A stretch of 64,000 nucleotides of DNA, taken from NCBI GenBank assembly GCA_963677225.1, contig OY781923.1, forward strand, positions 930,001-994,000. The letters run 5' to 3'. A program made the translations under genes and the position numbers. Position 1 is the stretch's first letter; every line of letters begins with the position of its first letter. Under the pieces are notes generated by a model that was not told the origin of the DNA, did no database searches, and was given only the letters and a program-made list of their open reading frames with translations. Source of the DNA: SABI01 sp028532915 (lineage in GTDB: Bacteria; Spirochaetota; Spirochaetia; Sphaerochaetales; Sphaerochaetaceae). Shown here piece by piece: positions 1 to 7,144 of the stretch.

Positions 1-738
1 AGAGAGAAGGGTGAACACCTGCAGAAAGAGATCAAAGAGAAATATAACACGGAATGTGATCTGTTCATCGCTGATTTCTCCCGCTTTGAAGATGTCAGGA
101 ATGTTGCAGCCGGGATGAAGGAGAACTATGAGAAAATAGATGTTCTGATACTGAATGCAGGGACCTTCCTGCAGAGAAAACAATTTACCGATGAGGGCAT
201 CGAGAAGATCTTTCATGTCAATCATCTTTCACCTTTTCTCCTTATCGGTCTGCTGAAAGACAAACTTATTCACAGTGCCCCTGCCAGAGTTCTTACAGTG
301 AACTCCGAAGGCCACCGGTTCTCGAGGACTCTCGTCGAGGATCTCGAATGGAAGAGGCACCTCTATACCGGGCTTCGTTCCTACGGGAACGCGAAGACCG
401 CCCAGCTGCTGTGCATGCAGAAATTCTCACATCTATTCGAAGGGACGGGTGTCACGATAAATTCGATGCATCCGGGTGAGGTGAAAAGTAATATCGGAAA
501 CGAGAACAGTGGAGCCTACAGATTCTATTCAAAACACATCCTTTCCCATTTCCTCAAGGACCCCCGCCGTTCGGCCGAGGCCATTCACTATCTTGTCGCC
601 GATGATAGGGTGCTGGGTGTGTCGGGAAAATTTTTCAACCTTACTATCGAGGAAGTTCCCGCGAAACATGCCCGTGATGCTGTCATGATGGAAAAGGTAT
701 GGAAGAAAAGCTGCGAGCTCACTCACTTGAATCTCTGA
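1..738 (+). CDS. SDR-family oxidoreductase, 5'-truncated by window edge
   Basis: The reading frame is open from base 1, so the true start and the N-terminal TGxxxGxG nucleotide-binding loop lie outside the window. What remains shows the later short-chain dehydrogenase signatures: an NAG motif (LILNAG), a catalytic Ser region (VNSEGH) and the YxxxK pair in YGNAK. The layout resembles retinol-dehydrogenase-like SDRs, which are NAD(P)H-dependent cytosolic reductases, but the substrate cannot be read from sequence. The gene ends convergently and overlaps the 3' end of the phosphodiesterase gene on the other strand by 16 bases. An internal ATG at 115 is not the real start, because conserved SDR sequence continues upstream of it. 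Confidence 0.85.
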   Translation, partial: REKGEHLQKEIKEKYNTECDLFIADFSRFEDVRNVAAGMKENYEKIDVLILNAGTFLQRKQFTDEGIEKIFHVNHLSPFLLIGLLKDKLIHSAPARVLTVNSEGHRFSRTLVEDLEWKRHLYTGLRSYGNAKTAQLLCMQKFSHLFEGTGVTINSMHPGEVKSNIGNENSGAYRFYSKHILSHFLKDPRRSAEAIHYLVADDRVLGVSGKFFNLTIEEVPAKHARDAVMMEKVWKKSCELTHLNL

Positions 739-1475
739 AAAAAATCAGGCATCTGCTCACCGTTTTGGACAGCATAAATGACAGATTCTAAAAGGGGAAA
801 ACGGTGTGCATATTTTTTCAGATCCCGGATGTAGGTATCTCTATCATAGCTGATCTTTCGTATTTCGCAATTTATGTCTTCAGAATCTATGTCCAAAACG
901 GCATATGAAGGGCGCCAGTTTGAATCGAACGAGTATCCGACCGCTCCCGGATTGATCACTCTCACATTTCCAACAGAGAAGTCTCCCGATCGATGAGTAT
1001 GCCCGCAGCAGATGAGATCGACATCCTCCGAGGCGATCTGAGCCGCCGTAGAAGGCAAGGTTTCCCCATGCGGTTTGAGCTGTTCTTTGAATGAATAGGG
1101 AGAGCCGTGGCAGAAGATGATACTGTGACCTTCTATCGTATGATCTTCTCTGATGGGAAGGTTTTTCAGCATCCCGACCGTTTTTGAAGATAGCTCTTCC
1201 ACTGTGAATACAGCGAGATCTTTAATGTATCCTTCAAGTTTCGTAGTCACCCTGAGATTTTCCAGATTTTCAATGTTCGCATCGGTATTCCCTTTGATCG
1301 AGGCGAGGATAGGGAGGTCTGACAACCTTTCGATACATCTTTTGGGAAACAATCCGTTGAAGACGGTATCACCGAGGAGAATATACTGATCGATATGACA
1401 TTCTGCTCCATCGGCGAGCACTGCATCCAGAGCATGACTGTTTCCGTGAATGTCACTGAGAAGAGCTAATCTCAA
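723..1475 (-). CDS. Metallophosphoesterase, YfcE/MJ0936-type phosphodiesterase
   Basis: Calcineurin-like phosphoesterase with the full metal-ligand series in order: SDIHGN at the N-terminus, LLGD, KGNTD, CHGSP and CGHTHR. About 250 residues, normal for small cytosolic YfcE/MJ0936-type enzymes that hydrolyse phosphodiesters. I chose a TTG start at 1475. It gives the expected N-terminus MRLALLSDIHG, sits 4 bases after the stop of the upstream PII-like gene and has an AGAGGA ribosome site 8 bases upstream. The first ATG, at 1523, would add an uncharacteristic 16-residue extension overlapping that gene. It is the last gene of the DUF1538-PII-phosphodiesterase operon. The physiological substrate is unknown. 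Confidence 0.85.
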   Translation of the reverse strand: MRLALLSDIHGNSHALDAVLADGAECHIDQYILLGDTVFNGLFPKRCIERLSDLPILASIKGNTDANIENLENLRVTTKLEGYIKDLAVFTVEELSSKTVGMLKNLPIREDHTIEGHSIIFCHGSPYSFKEQLKPHGETLPSTAAQIASEDVDLICCGHTHRSGDFSVGNVRVINPGAVGYSFDSNWRPSYAVLDIDSEDINCEIRKISYDRDTYIRDLKKYAHRFPLLESVIYAVQNGEQMPDFFQRFK

Positions 1476-1479
1476 AATC

Positions 1480-2181
1480 TCATTCCTCTTTCGGTGTTCC
1501 GAGTGTAATGAACTGTTCGACATCGGTGCAGTAGGCTATTCCCGAACCAGGCGTCGAAAGACAGGGAACCAGCTTGATCGCCTGGAGGATCTGTCCGGTC
1601 TTTGAAGAATCGACGAGGATCAGAAGGATCTCTTTTTCCGGAACCAGCTGTACTCCGAAGAATTTCACATCTTCTTCCTTTCCTGTACCGCTGGCATTGA
1701 TGATAGTCCCTCCTGCTGCTCCTTGAGCTCTTGCAGCATCCATCACCTCATCGGCGTATCCTTTATTGACTATGCAGGTTATGAGAGTATGATCGCTATT
1801 CATCGTCTTTCTCCTTCTATCGTTTTCATCTGATCCGCTCATTTTCGAGTTCTTCGCTCTGGACAGGATGTCGGGAACATCGATGAGCATCGCAATCCCG
1901 CTGCTTATTCTTTTATGCTTCCTGAATGCGTGAAGAGCCTGGATGACCGGTTCTATCTCCTCATTTTTGACGAGGGTGAGCACTACATCCTTGAAACTGT
2001 CACCTATTCCAAGAGCGTGCAGTATCGAATTATCCGCGATCCCTCTGGCCATGATGATGGTTCCTCCCTTTGCTCCCGCCTCTTTCGTGGCGGCGACGAG
2101 GGCGTGTCCGACATTCTTCTGGACAATGCTGATAAGCAGCTTTCCGTGAAGATAGAGAGGGTATGAGCCCGTATTTTTCAT
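1480..2181 (-). CDS. Tandem P-II-like regulatory protein (two GlnB-like domains)
   Basis: 233 residues containing two similar halves. Each has the GlnB-like pattern of a beta-strand opening (LLISIVQK; LITCIVNK), a conserved A..GA.GGTII block (residues about 31-43 and 151-161) and a later aliphatic strand (VVLTLV; ILLILV). Single-domain PII proteins are about 110 residues, so this is an internal duplication joined by a charged linker (about residues 110-128). Its start overlaps the DUF1538 gene stop by 4 bases (ATGA) and it has a strong AGGAGG ribosome site. PII-like proteins next to DUF1538 membrane proteins are a recurring pair, which suggests that this protein gates or senses for the membrane partner. 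The ligand is not known. Confidence 0.75.
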   Translation of the reverse strand: MKNTGSYPLYLHGKLLISIVQKNVGHALVAATKEAGAKGGTIIMARGIADNSILHALGIGDSFKDVVLTLVKNEEIEPVIQALHAFRKHKRISSGIAMLIDVPDILSRAKNSKMSGSDENDRRRKTMNSDHTLITCIVNKGYADEVMDAARAQGAAGGTIINASGTGKEEDVKFFGVQLVPEKEILLILVDSSKTGQILQAIKLVPCLSTPGSGIAYCTDVEQFITLGTPKEE

Positions 2182-3638
2182 GTTACCTCCTTCGGTCTGT
2201 CCTTTTTTGTTTTTATCTTATAGAGTATTCCCAAAATCTGCAGCGAAATAAGCGGAGTCATCGCCACAAGGGAAACCATACCGAATCCGTCTGTCATCGG
2301 ATTTCCCCCTCTCGCATTCGATACTCCCAGTGCGAATGCGAGAAGGAAGGAACTGGAAAGAGGTCCTGAAGCGACTCCGCCCGAGTCGAAAGCGATAGCT
2401 GTGAAAAGAGGCGGCGAAAAGAGTGAAAGCAGCATCGCTGCAGCATATCCAGGCAGAAGAATGGCGCTGAGAGGAATCGAATAGATGATTCTCACCATCG
2501 CCAGTGCGACCGCGATCGATACTCCTGCGGAGAAGAACACCATCACGAGTCTCTGACTGATCGTTCCCCCCGATACGTTTCTGATCTGGTCGGTGAGCAC
2601 CCAGACTGCAGGTTCGGCAAGGACGACTGCCCCGCCGAAGACCAGACCCGTCAGAATGAGGAGACTTTCTGGCCTTAAGGCGGATAAGGATATTCCCAGC
2701 GCGGAGCCGACCGGGATCAACGTCCCGTTCACCCCCGCCAGGAACATGACAAGACCTCCTATCGTATACAGCATTCCTTCAATAGACCGGATGATCTGTC
2801 TTCGCTGCATATGAAGGAGTGTAAAATGGAAAACCAGAAATAACAGGATCAATGGAGCCATCGACTGAAGCACTTCTGTTAAGGAAGATTGAATGAGAGA
2901 GCTAAGTGAAGGTGTTATTTCTGCAGTCGTATTGTGACCCCCTCCGGTTTTTGTCGGCGAAAAGAACGGTATCAGCAGAACTGCGAGAATCGGGCCTATC
3001 GATGCGATACCGACAAGACCGAAGGAGTCCTGTTCTCTCTTTTCCCCTTTACGGACTGTGGAAACACCTATACCCAGAGCAATGATGAACGGAACCGTAA
3101 GAGGACCCGTCGTGGCTCCTCCGGCATCAAAAGCTATCGGTATATAGTAAGAATCCCCGATGACGGCGACGAGTGCTACCAGCAGATAGAAAGCAAGAAT
3201 GGTCCATCTGAATGAAAAACCGAGGAGAACCCGCAAAAGGGCGGCAGATGTGAAAAGGCCTACTCCCACGGAGATTGTTATGATCAAAATTGATGGAGAG
3301 ACCGTCGGGTTGAACCGGCTGATCTGGGAAGACAGGATCTGAACCTGCGGTTCTGCTATCGTGATTACGATCCCGATGATCAGACCGGAAAGAAGAAGGA
3401 TCGTGCTTTTTCTCTGTCTGACCAGGGCAGAGCCTGCCATCTGTCCGAAGGGGATGACAGACAGCTCACTGCCTGTCAGAAACAGAGAAAGTCCGGCTAT
3501 GATAAAAAGACTGCCGTAAAGAAAACGCGTAAAGACATCACGTTCCAGCGGTGAGACTGTGAAATGCAGAATGGAGACGATGAGGATGATAGGGATGACC
3601 GAAGCGGTAGTCTCTTTAACCTTGTTCAGCAGATTCAC
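2178..3638 (-). CDS. DUF1538 integral membrane protein, duplicated
   Basis: 486 residues and strongly hydrophobic, with many predicted membrane segments. It is built from two homologous halves: each carries an (I/L)AEP(Q/A)V motif and an IAFD(A/S)GG...GPL block followed by a GVS segment. This is the double DUF1538 architecture, which looks like an inverted-repeat transporter or channel, though its function is unassigned. The start is GTG with an AAGGAG site 7 bases upstream. It is the first gene of an operon with the tandem PII-like protein and the phosphodiesterase. A good sigma-70 promoter lies just upstream at 3661-3689. The family is clear; the transported substrate cannot be inferred. 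Confidence 0.8.
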   Translation of the reverse strand: MNLLNKVKETTASVIPIILIVSILHFTVSPLERDVFTRFLYGSLFIIAGLSLFLTGSELSVIPFGQMAGSALVRQRKSTILLLSGLIIGIVITIAEPQVQILSSQISRFNPTVSPSILIITISVGVGLFTSAALLRVLLGFSFRWTILAFYLLVALVAVIGDSYYIPIAFDAGGATTGPLTVPFIIALGIGVSTVRKGEKREQDSFGLVGIASIGPILAVLLIPFFSPTKTGGGHNTTAEITPSLSSLIQSSLTEVLQSMAPLILLFLVFHFTLLHMQRRQIIRSIEGMLYTIGGLVMFLAGVNGTLIPVGSALGISLSALRPESLLILTGLVFGGAVVLAEPAVWVLTDQIRNVSGGTISQRLVMVFFSAGVSIAVALAMVRIIYSIPLSAILLPGYAAAMLLSLFSPPLFTAIAFDSGGVASGPLSSSFLLAFALGVSNARGGNPMTDGFGMVSLVAMTPLISLQILGILYKIKTKKDRPKEVT

Positions 3639-3660
3639 GCATGTTCTCCTTTGACCTCAT

Positions 3661-3689
3661 ATTGTACCGGTAGTCTGTGAGTCCAGCAA
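3661..3689 (-). promoter_or_regulatory. Sigma-70-type promoter of DUF1538-PII operon
   Basis: On the minus strand, TTGCTG (3689-3684) and TACAAT (3666-3661) are separated by exactly 17 bases, 22 bases upstream of the DUF1538 start codon and just before its AAGGAG site. The -35 box abuts the first ATG of the divergent dehydrogenase gene. Confidence 0.6.
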
Positions 3690-3690
3690 G

Positions 3691-5040
3691 ATGGAAGATA
3701 ATAGCTCAAAGAAGTATTTCTGTGGTAAGCTGATCGGTATGAAAAAGGAAACTGCCGAAATCATCGTTGAAAACGATGCGCTTACACATCTGCCGCGCCT
3801 TCTGGACCTCTATTTCCCTCGCTCTGACGAGGTCCTGTTCATCAGTGACATCAATACTTCACAAGCGGCAGCAGATAGGATCATGAAGGTAATGAAAGAG
3901 AGCCGATACACCATCGTCCGTCCTCTGATTCTAGATGGCGGCACATCTGTGGTACAGGCCGATGAGAATTCCATTGAAACGGTTCAAAAGGTCCTCTCTG
4001 ATCATCCTGAGGCTGTAGCGGTCAGTGTAGGCAGCGGGACGATAAACGATATCGTGAAAGTGGCCGCTTTCGAACATTCACGCCGTTATATATGTGTTGC
4101 CACTGCGGCCTCTGTTGACGGCTATACATCTTTCGGAGCTTCTATCACCTCCAAAGGGTTCAAGCATACCCGACAGTGTATGGCTCCTGTCGCAGTCGTC
4201 GCAGATATCGAAATTCTCAGAAAGGCTCCCTATGCGCTGACAAGTGCGGGCTGGGGGGATCTTATTGCAAAGATACCTTCCTGCTGTGACTGGATCCTCT
4301 CTAACTGTGTGACCGGTGAGGTCATCGATCCGAGTATATGGTCTCTGGTAGAGACCGATCTGTTCAGAAAGGCACACGATGTAGATTCAATCACAAAGCA
4401 GCGCAGTGATGCTGTCGCTTCCCAGTTTCTTCATCTTGCCAACACGGGAATCGCGATGCAGCTGTCACGTTCCTCGCGTCCTGCGAGCGGAGCCGAGCAT
4501 TTGATCAGCCATGTGTGGGAGATGGATCATCTGTCGTATCAGGGTGTTCCTGTTCTTCACGGTCATAAAGTGTTTCTCGGATCTTTGATCAGTACAGCCC
4601 TCTATGAGTATCTGTTCTCACTTGAGGATATCGTGGTTTCAAACCGCTACGGGACGCAAAAGGTGTTTCAGGACAAAGTGAGAACACTCACTGAAATGAA
4701 ACCCTACAGCGAATCAGTGTATGAGATCGCGATGAGTAAATATCGGGAAGCTGAACAGCTTGAAAGGTGCCAGAAGTATCTCCTTTCACTTCTTCCCCAG
4801 ATAAAGATACAAATCGAACAGCGTCTTATAGATTTCTCTGTTCTCAGATCGCTTGGGAAACGGGGAGGCCTTGCTGTGACTCTTGCCGATCTGGACATCG
4901 GCCGGGAACAGGCCTTTCGGGCCATTGTTCTCGCACAGCTGCTTCGCAACCGGTATACCATTCTTGATTATCTTTCGGAACTGGGCCTTCTCGAAAGAGC
5001 TGCAGAGAGGATCCTGAGCGATTCATATTATTTCGGGTAA
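3691..5040 (+). CDS. sn-glycerol-1-phosphate dehydrogenase-like (AraM/EgsA family)
   Basis: 449-residue member of the iron-dependent dehydrogenase superfamily closest to AraM/EgsA. These NAD(P)H-dependent enzymes make or use glycerol-1-phosphate from dihydroxyacetone phosphate. Visible signatures are the nucleotide loop GSGTIND (114-120), TAASVDGYTS (138-147), and probable metal ligands D190 (GWGD), H270 (SGAEH) and H290/H292 (LHGHK). The C-terminal ~150 residues are helical, as in the family. The start is uncertain: 3691 has no clear ribosome site, and an ATG at 3739 (MKKETAEI), preceded by a weak TGG-TAAGCT element, would give a 433-residue protein. It is divergent from the DUF1538 operon. 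The exact substrate is inferred from family only. Confidence 0.75.
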   Translation: MEDNSSKKYFCGKLIGMKKETAEIIVENDALTHLPRLLDLYFPRSDEVLFISDINTSQAAADRIMKVMKESRYTIVRPLILDGGTSVVQADENSIETVQKVLSDHPEAVAVSVGSGTINDIVKVAAFEHSRRYICVATAASVDGYTSFGASITSKGFKHTRQCMAPVAVVADIEILRKAPYALTSAGWGDLIAKIPSCCDWILSNCVTGEVIDPSIWSLVETDLFRKAHDVDSITKQRSDAVASQFLHLANTGIAMQLSRSSRPASGAEHLISHVWEMDHLSYQGVPVLHGHKVFLGSLISTALYEYLFSLEDIVVSNRYGTQKVFQDKVRTLTEMKPYSESVYEIAMSKYREAEQLERCQKYLLSLLPQIKIQIEQRLIDFSVLRSLGKRGGLAVTLADLDIGREQAFRAIVLAQLLRNRYTILDYLSELGLLERAAERILSDSYYFG

Positions 5041-5102
5041 AGACTTTCCTTTCACCGGACATTTTTTTACCTTTACATTATATACCAGAAGGAGGTGTAT
5101 CT

Positions 5103-5909
5103 ATGTTTGTATTGAATAACGGGGTAAGCATGCCTCTTATCGGATACGGAGTGTTCAAAATCGGAGACGGGGAACCTGTCAGACGCACCACTCTCTATGC
5201 TCTGCAGAACGGCTACCGGTCGATCGACACAGCCAGTGTGTACGGTAATGAGAAAGGAGTCGGCGAGGCGATACGGGAAAGCGGTATCGCAAGAGAAGAG
5301 CTTTTTGTTACGAGCAAGGTGTTCAATAACGAACAGGGATATCAGGAGACACTGGAAGCGTATCAGCGTTCACTTGACCGCCTCGGGCTGAACTATCTTG
5401 ATCTCTATCTGGTTCACTGGCCTGTCAAGGAGACCTATCTGGAGACCTACCATGCACTTGTCGATCTGTATAAATCGGGCAAAGTGAGGGCAATCGGAGT
5501 GAGTAATTTCCAGATCCACCATCTGAAGACACTGATGGAATCCTTCGATATCCTTCCTGCTGTCAATCAGGTTGAACTTCATCCCTATCTGCAGCAGCAG
5601 AGTCTCCGGGATTTCTGTTCACTCAACAACATCGCCGTCGAGGCATGGTCACCTCTTATGAGAGGAGCCTTAGATATTCCTGTGATCAAAGAGATAGGGA
5701 AGAAATATAACAAGAGTGCAGCCCAGGTGATTCTCAGATGGCATATCCAGAATAAGGTGATCGTGATTCCCAAGAGTGTTCACTTTCACTACATCAGAGA
5801 GAACAGAGACATTTTCGATTTCTCGCTGTCTGTAGAAGATATGGATGCTATCAAGGCACTCAACAGAGACCAGAGATTCGGGCCTGATCCGGATAACTTC
5901 GATTTCTAG
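5103..5909 (+). CDS. Aldo/keto reductase
   Basis: 268 residues, the size of the diketogluconate-reductase-like AKR5 group. Catalytic tetrad is visible: D42 and Y47 in DTASVYGNE, K72 in TSKV and H105 in LVHWP. The AKR signature GVSNF follows, and the NADPH-binding IPKSV lies near the C-terminus. It is a cytosolic NADPH-dependent carbonyl reductase of unknown substrate. A strong ribosome site (GGAGG, 6 bases before ATG) supports the start. Its 3' end overlaps the convergent 79-codon gene by 4 bases. Confidence 0.9.
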   Translation: MFVLNNGVSMPLIGYGVFKIGDGEPVRRTTLYALQNGYRSIDTASVYGNEKGVGEAIRESGIAREELFVTSKVFNNEQGYQETLEAYQRSLDRLGLNYLDLYLVHWPVKETYLETYHALVDLYKSGKVRAIGVSNFQIHHLKTLMESFDILPAVNQVELHPYLQQQSLRDFCSLNNIAVEAWSPLMRGALDIPVIKEIGKKYNKSAAQVILRWHIQNKVIVIPKSVHFHYIRENRDIFDFSLSVEDMDAIKALNRDQRFGPDPDNFDF

Positions 5910-6145
5910 TTTTCCGACTTCTCTTTGTACCGTTTTATGAATACCTGATAGGCATACACATGGCCCTGGATCTCGGCATTCTTGATCTCTCCCCGGCCGA
6001 CCCAGTCCTGTCCCTGATAGATAAGGAGATGGTGCAGCTCTCCCTCTATATCCTCAATGGAAAAAGAGGGAAGGGTCGCTCTCATTTCAAGTTGCGCAAG
6101 CATCAGTTCATATTCGGTCTCGAGGGTTTCTTCTTCTATTGTCAT
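5906..6145 (-). CDS. Small acidic hypothetical protein downstream of polyprenyl synthase
   Basis: 79 residues, Glu-rich at the N-terminus with a Lys-rich end (KRYKEKSEN). There is no signal peptide, membrane segment or motif that I recognise. It begins 14 bases after the polyprenyl synthase stop on the same strand, with an AAGGAC-like ribosome site, so it is probably co-transcribed as the last gene of the ndh2-dmkB unit. The position suggests a role near quinone or electron transfer, but nothing in the sequence proves this. It could be a lineage-specific regulator or an unrelated passenger. Confidence 0.6.
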   Translation of the reverse strand: MTIEEETLETEYELMLAQLEMRATLPSFSIEDIEGELHHLLIYQGQDWVGRGEIKNAEIQGHVYAYQVFIKRYKEKSEN

Positions 6146-6159
6146 CAGGTCAGGTCCTT

Positions 6160-7143
6160 CTAATTTCTTCGTGCCGACAGTTTTTCGTATAACGATATCA
6201 GTTGTGATTCCACCAGAGAATTACCGAGTTTTCCGATATCATCCATGGCTCTTGCGATATAGGTGTTCACAAGGGAGACGGCACGTTCAACACCTCCATA
6301 TTCTATCGCAAGGGAGACGATTTGACGGCTTTCTTTCTTAGTCGGCCTTCTTTTGTCTTTGACCAGAGTATAGAGTCTTTCTCCTCCCCTTCTTTTCTCT
6401 TCCTGAAGAGCGGCAATGAGAGGGTAGGTGGGAATTCCGATACGTACATCCTGACCGATCTCTTTTCCGAGAGTCTTCTTATCGCCGGTATAATCGAGGA
6501 TATCATCCTGGATCTGGAAGGCTATTCCGAGAAGATACCCGATTCTGTGAAGTCTGTATTGAAGGTGTTTAGGGGCCCCGGTAACGGCGGCTCCGCTGTA
6601 TGCACTCAAAGCGAACAGGGCAGCAGTCTTACCTGCGATACGTCGGATATAGGTTGAGCTTGAGATCAAAAAATCTCCTTCACCGGCATCCTGATCGAGT
6701 TCACTTTCACAAAGACGGCCGAATGCGTTGGCGACAGCGGATGCATGAAGGTCACCCTCTTCACCCTCGACCAGAGACATGGCCTTCGATAACAGATAAT
6801 CTCCAGCAAGGACTGCCTGACGGGGGCCTGCGACCGAATAGAGGGTAGGGATCCCTCTTCTTGTCTTCGCCCCGTCCAGAATGTCGTCATGGACGAGAGA
6901 TGCAAGGTGCACCATCTCCAGCACACTTGCGATCTTCTGAACCTCGTCTTTCTTCTCTTTTGTACCGAGGGCAGAGCCGATAATCACAAGGGCGGGACGT
7001 ATCATCTTCCCGCCTGTGCTGATTCTATCGAATAAAAGGGGTCGAATAAAAGAATTCGACCTCTCTATAGTAGCTAATATCAATGAACGAACACTCTGGA
7101 GCTGCTTTTCGATTGCAGGTTCGTCTTTCCAAAAATCGCTCAT
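6160..7143 (-). CDS. dmkB: Polyprenyl diphosphate synthase (DmkB-like)
   Basis: 327-residue trans-isoprenyl diphosphate synthase. It contains the first aspartate-rich motif DDILD (86-90, followed by GAKTRRG) and the second motif DD at 213-214 in IQDDILDYTG. Upstream GGKMIRP (44-50) is the usual substrate-binding region. It elongates farnesyl or geranylgeranyl diphosphate with isopentenyl diphosphate to make the tail of a membrane quinone. The ATG at 7143 starts one base after the ndh2 stop; the longer upstream frame is just ndh2 in another phase. In Listeria-type EET loci this gene is DmkB, which with DmkA makes a dedicated demethylmenaquinone. DmkA is not in this window. Family assignment is firm; the DmkB role rests on gene context. 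Confidence 0.85.
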   Translation of the reverse strand: MSDFWKDEPAIEKQLQSVRSLILATIERSNSFIRPLLFDRISTGGKMIRPALVIIGSALGTKEKKDEVQKIASVLEMVHLASLVHDDILDGAKTRRGIPTLYSVAGPRQAVLAGDYLLSKAMSLVEGEEGDLHASAVANAFGRLCESELDQDAGEGDFLISSSTYIRRIAGKTAALFALSAYSGAAVTGAPKHLQYRLHRIGYLLGIAFQIQDDILDYTGDKKTLGKEIGQDVRIGIPTYPLIAALQEEKRRGGERLYTLVKDKRRPTKKESRQIVSLAIEYGGVERAVSLVNTYIARAMDDIGKLGNSLVESQLISLYEKLSARRN

Positions 7144-7144
7144 A

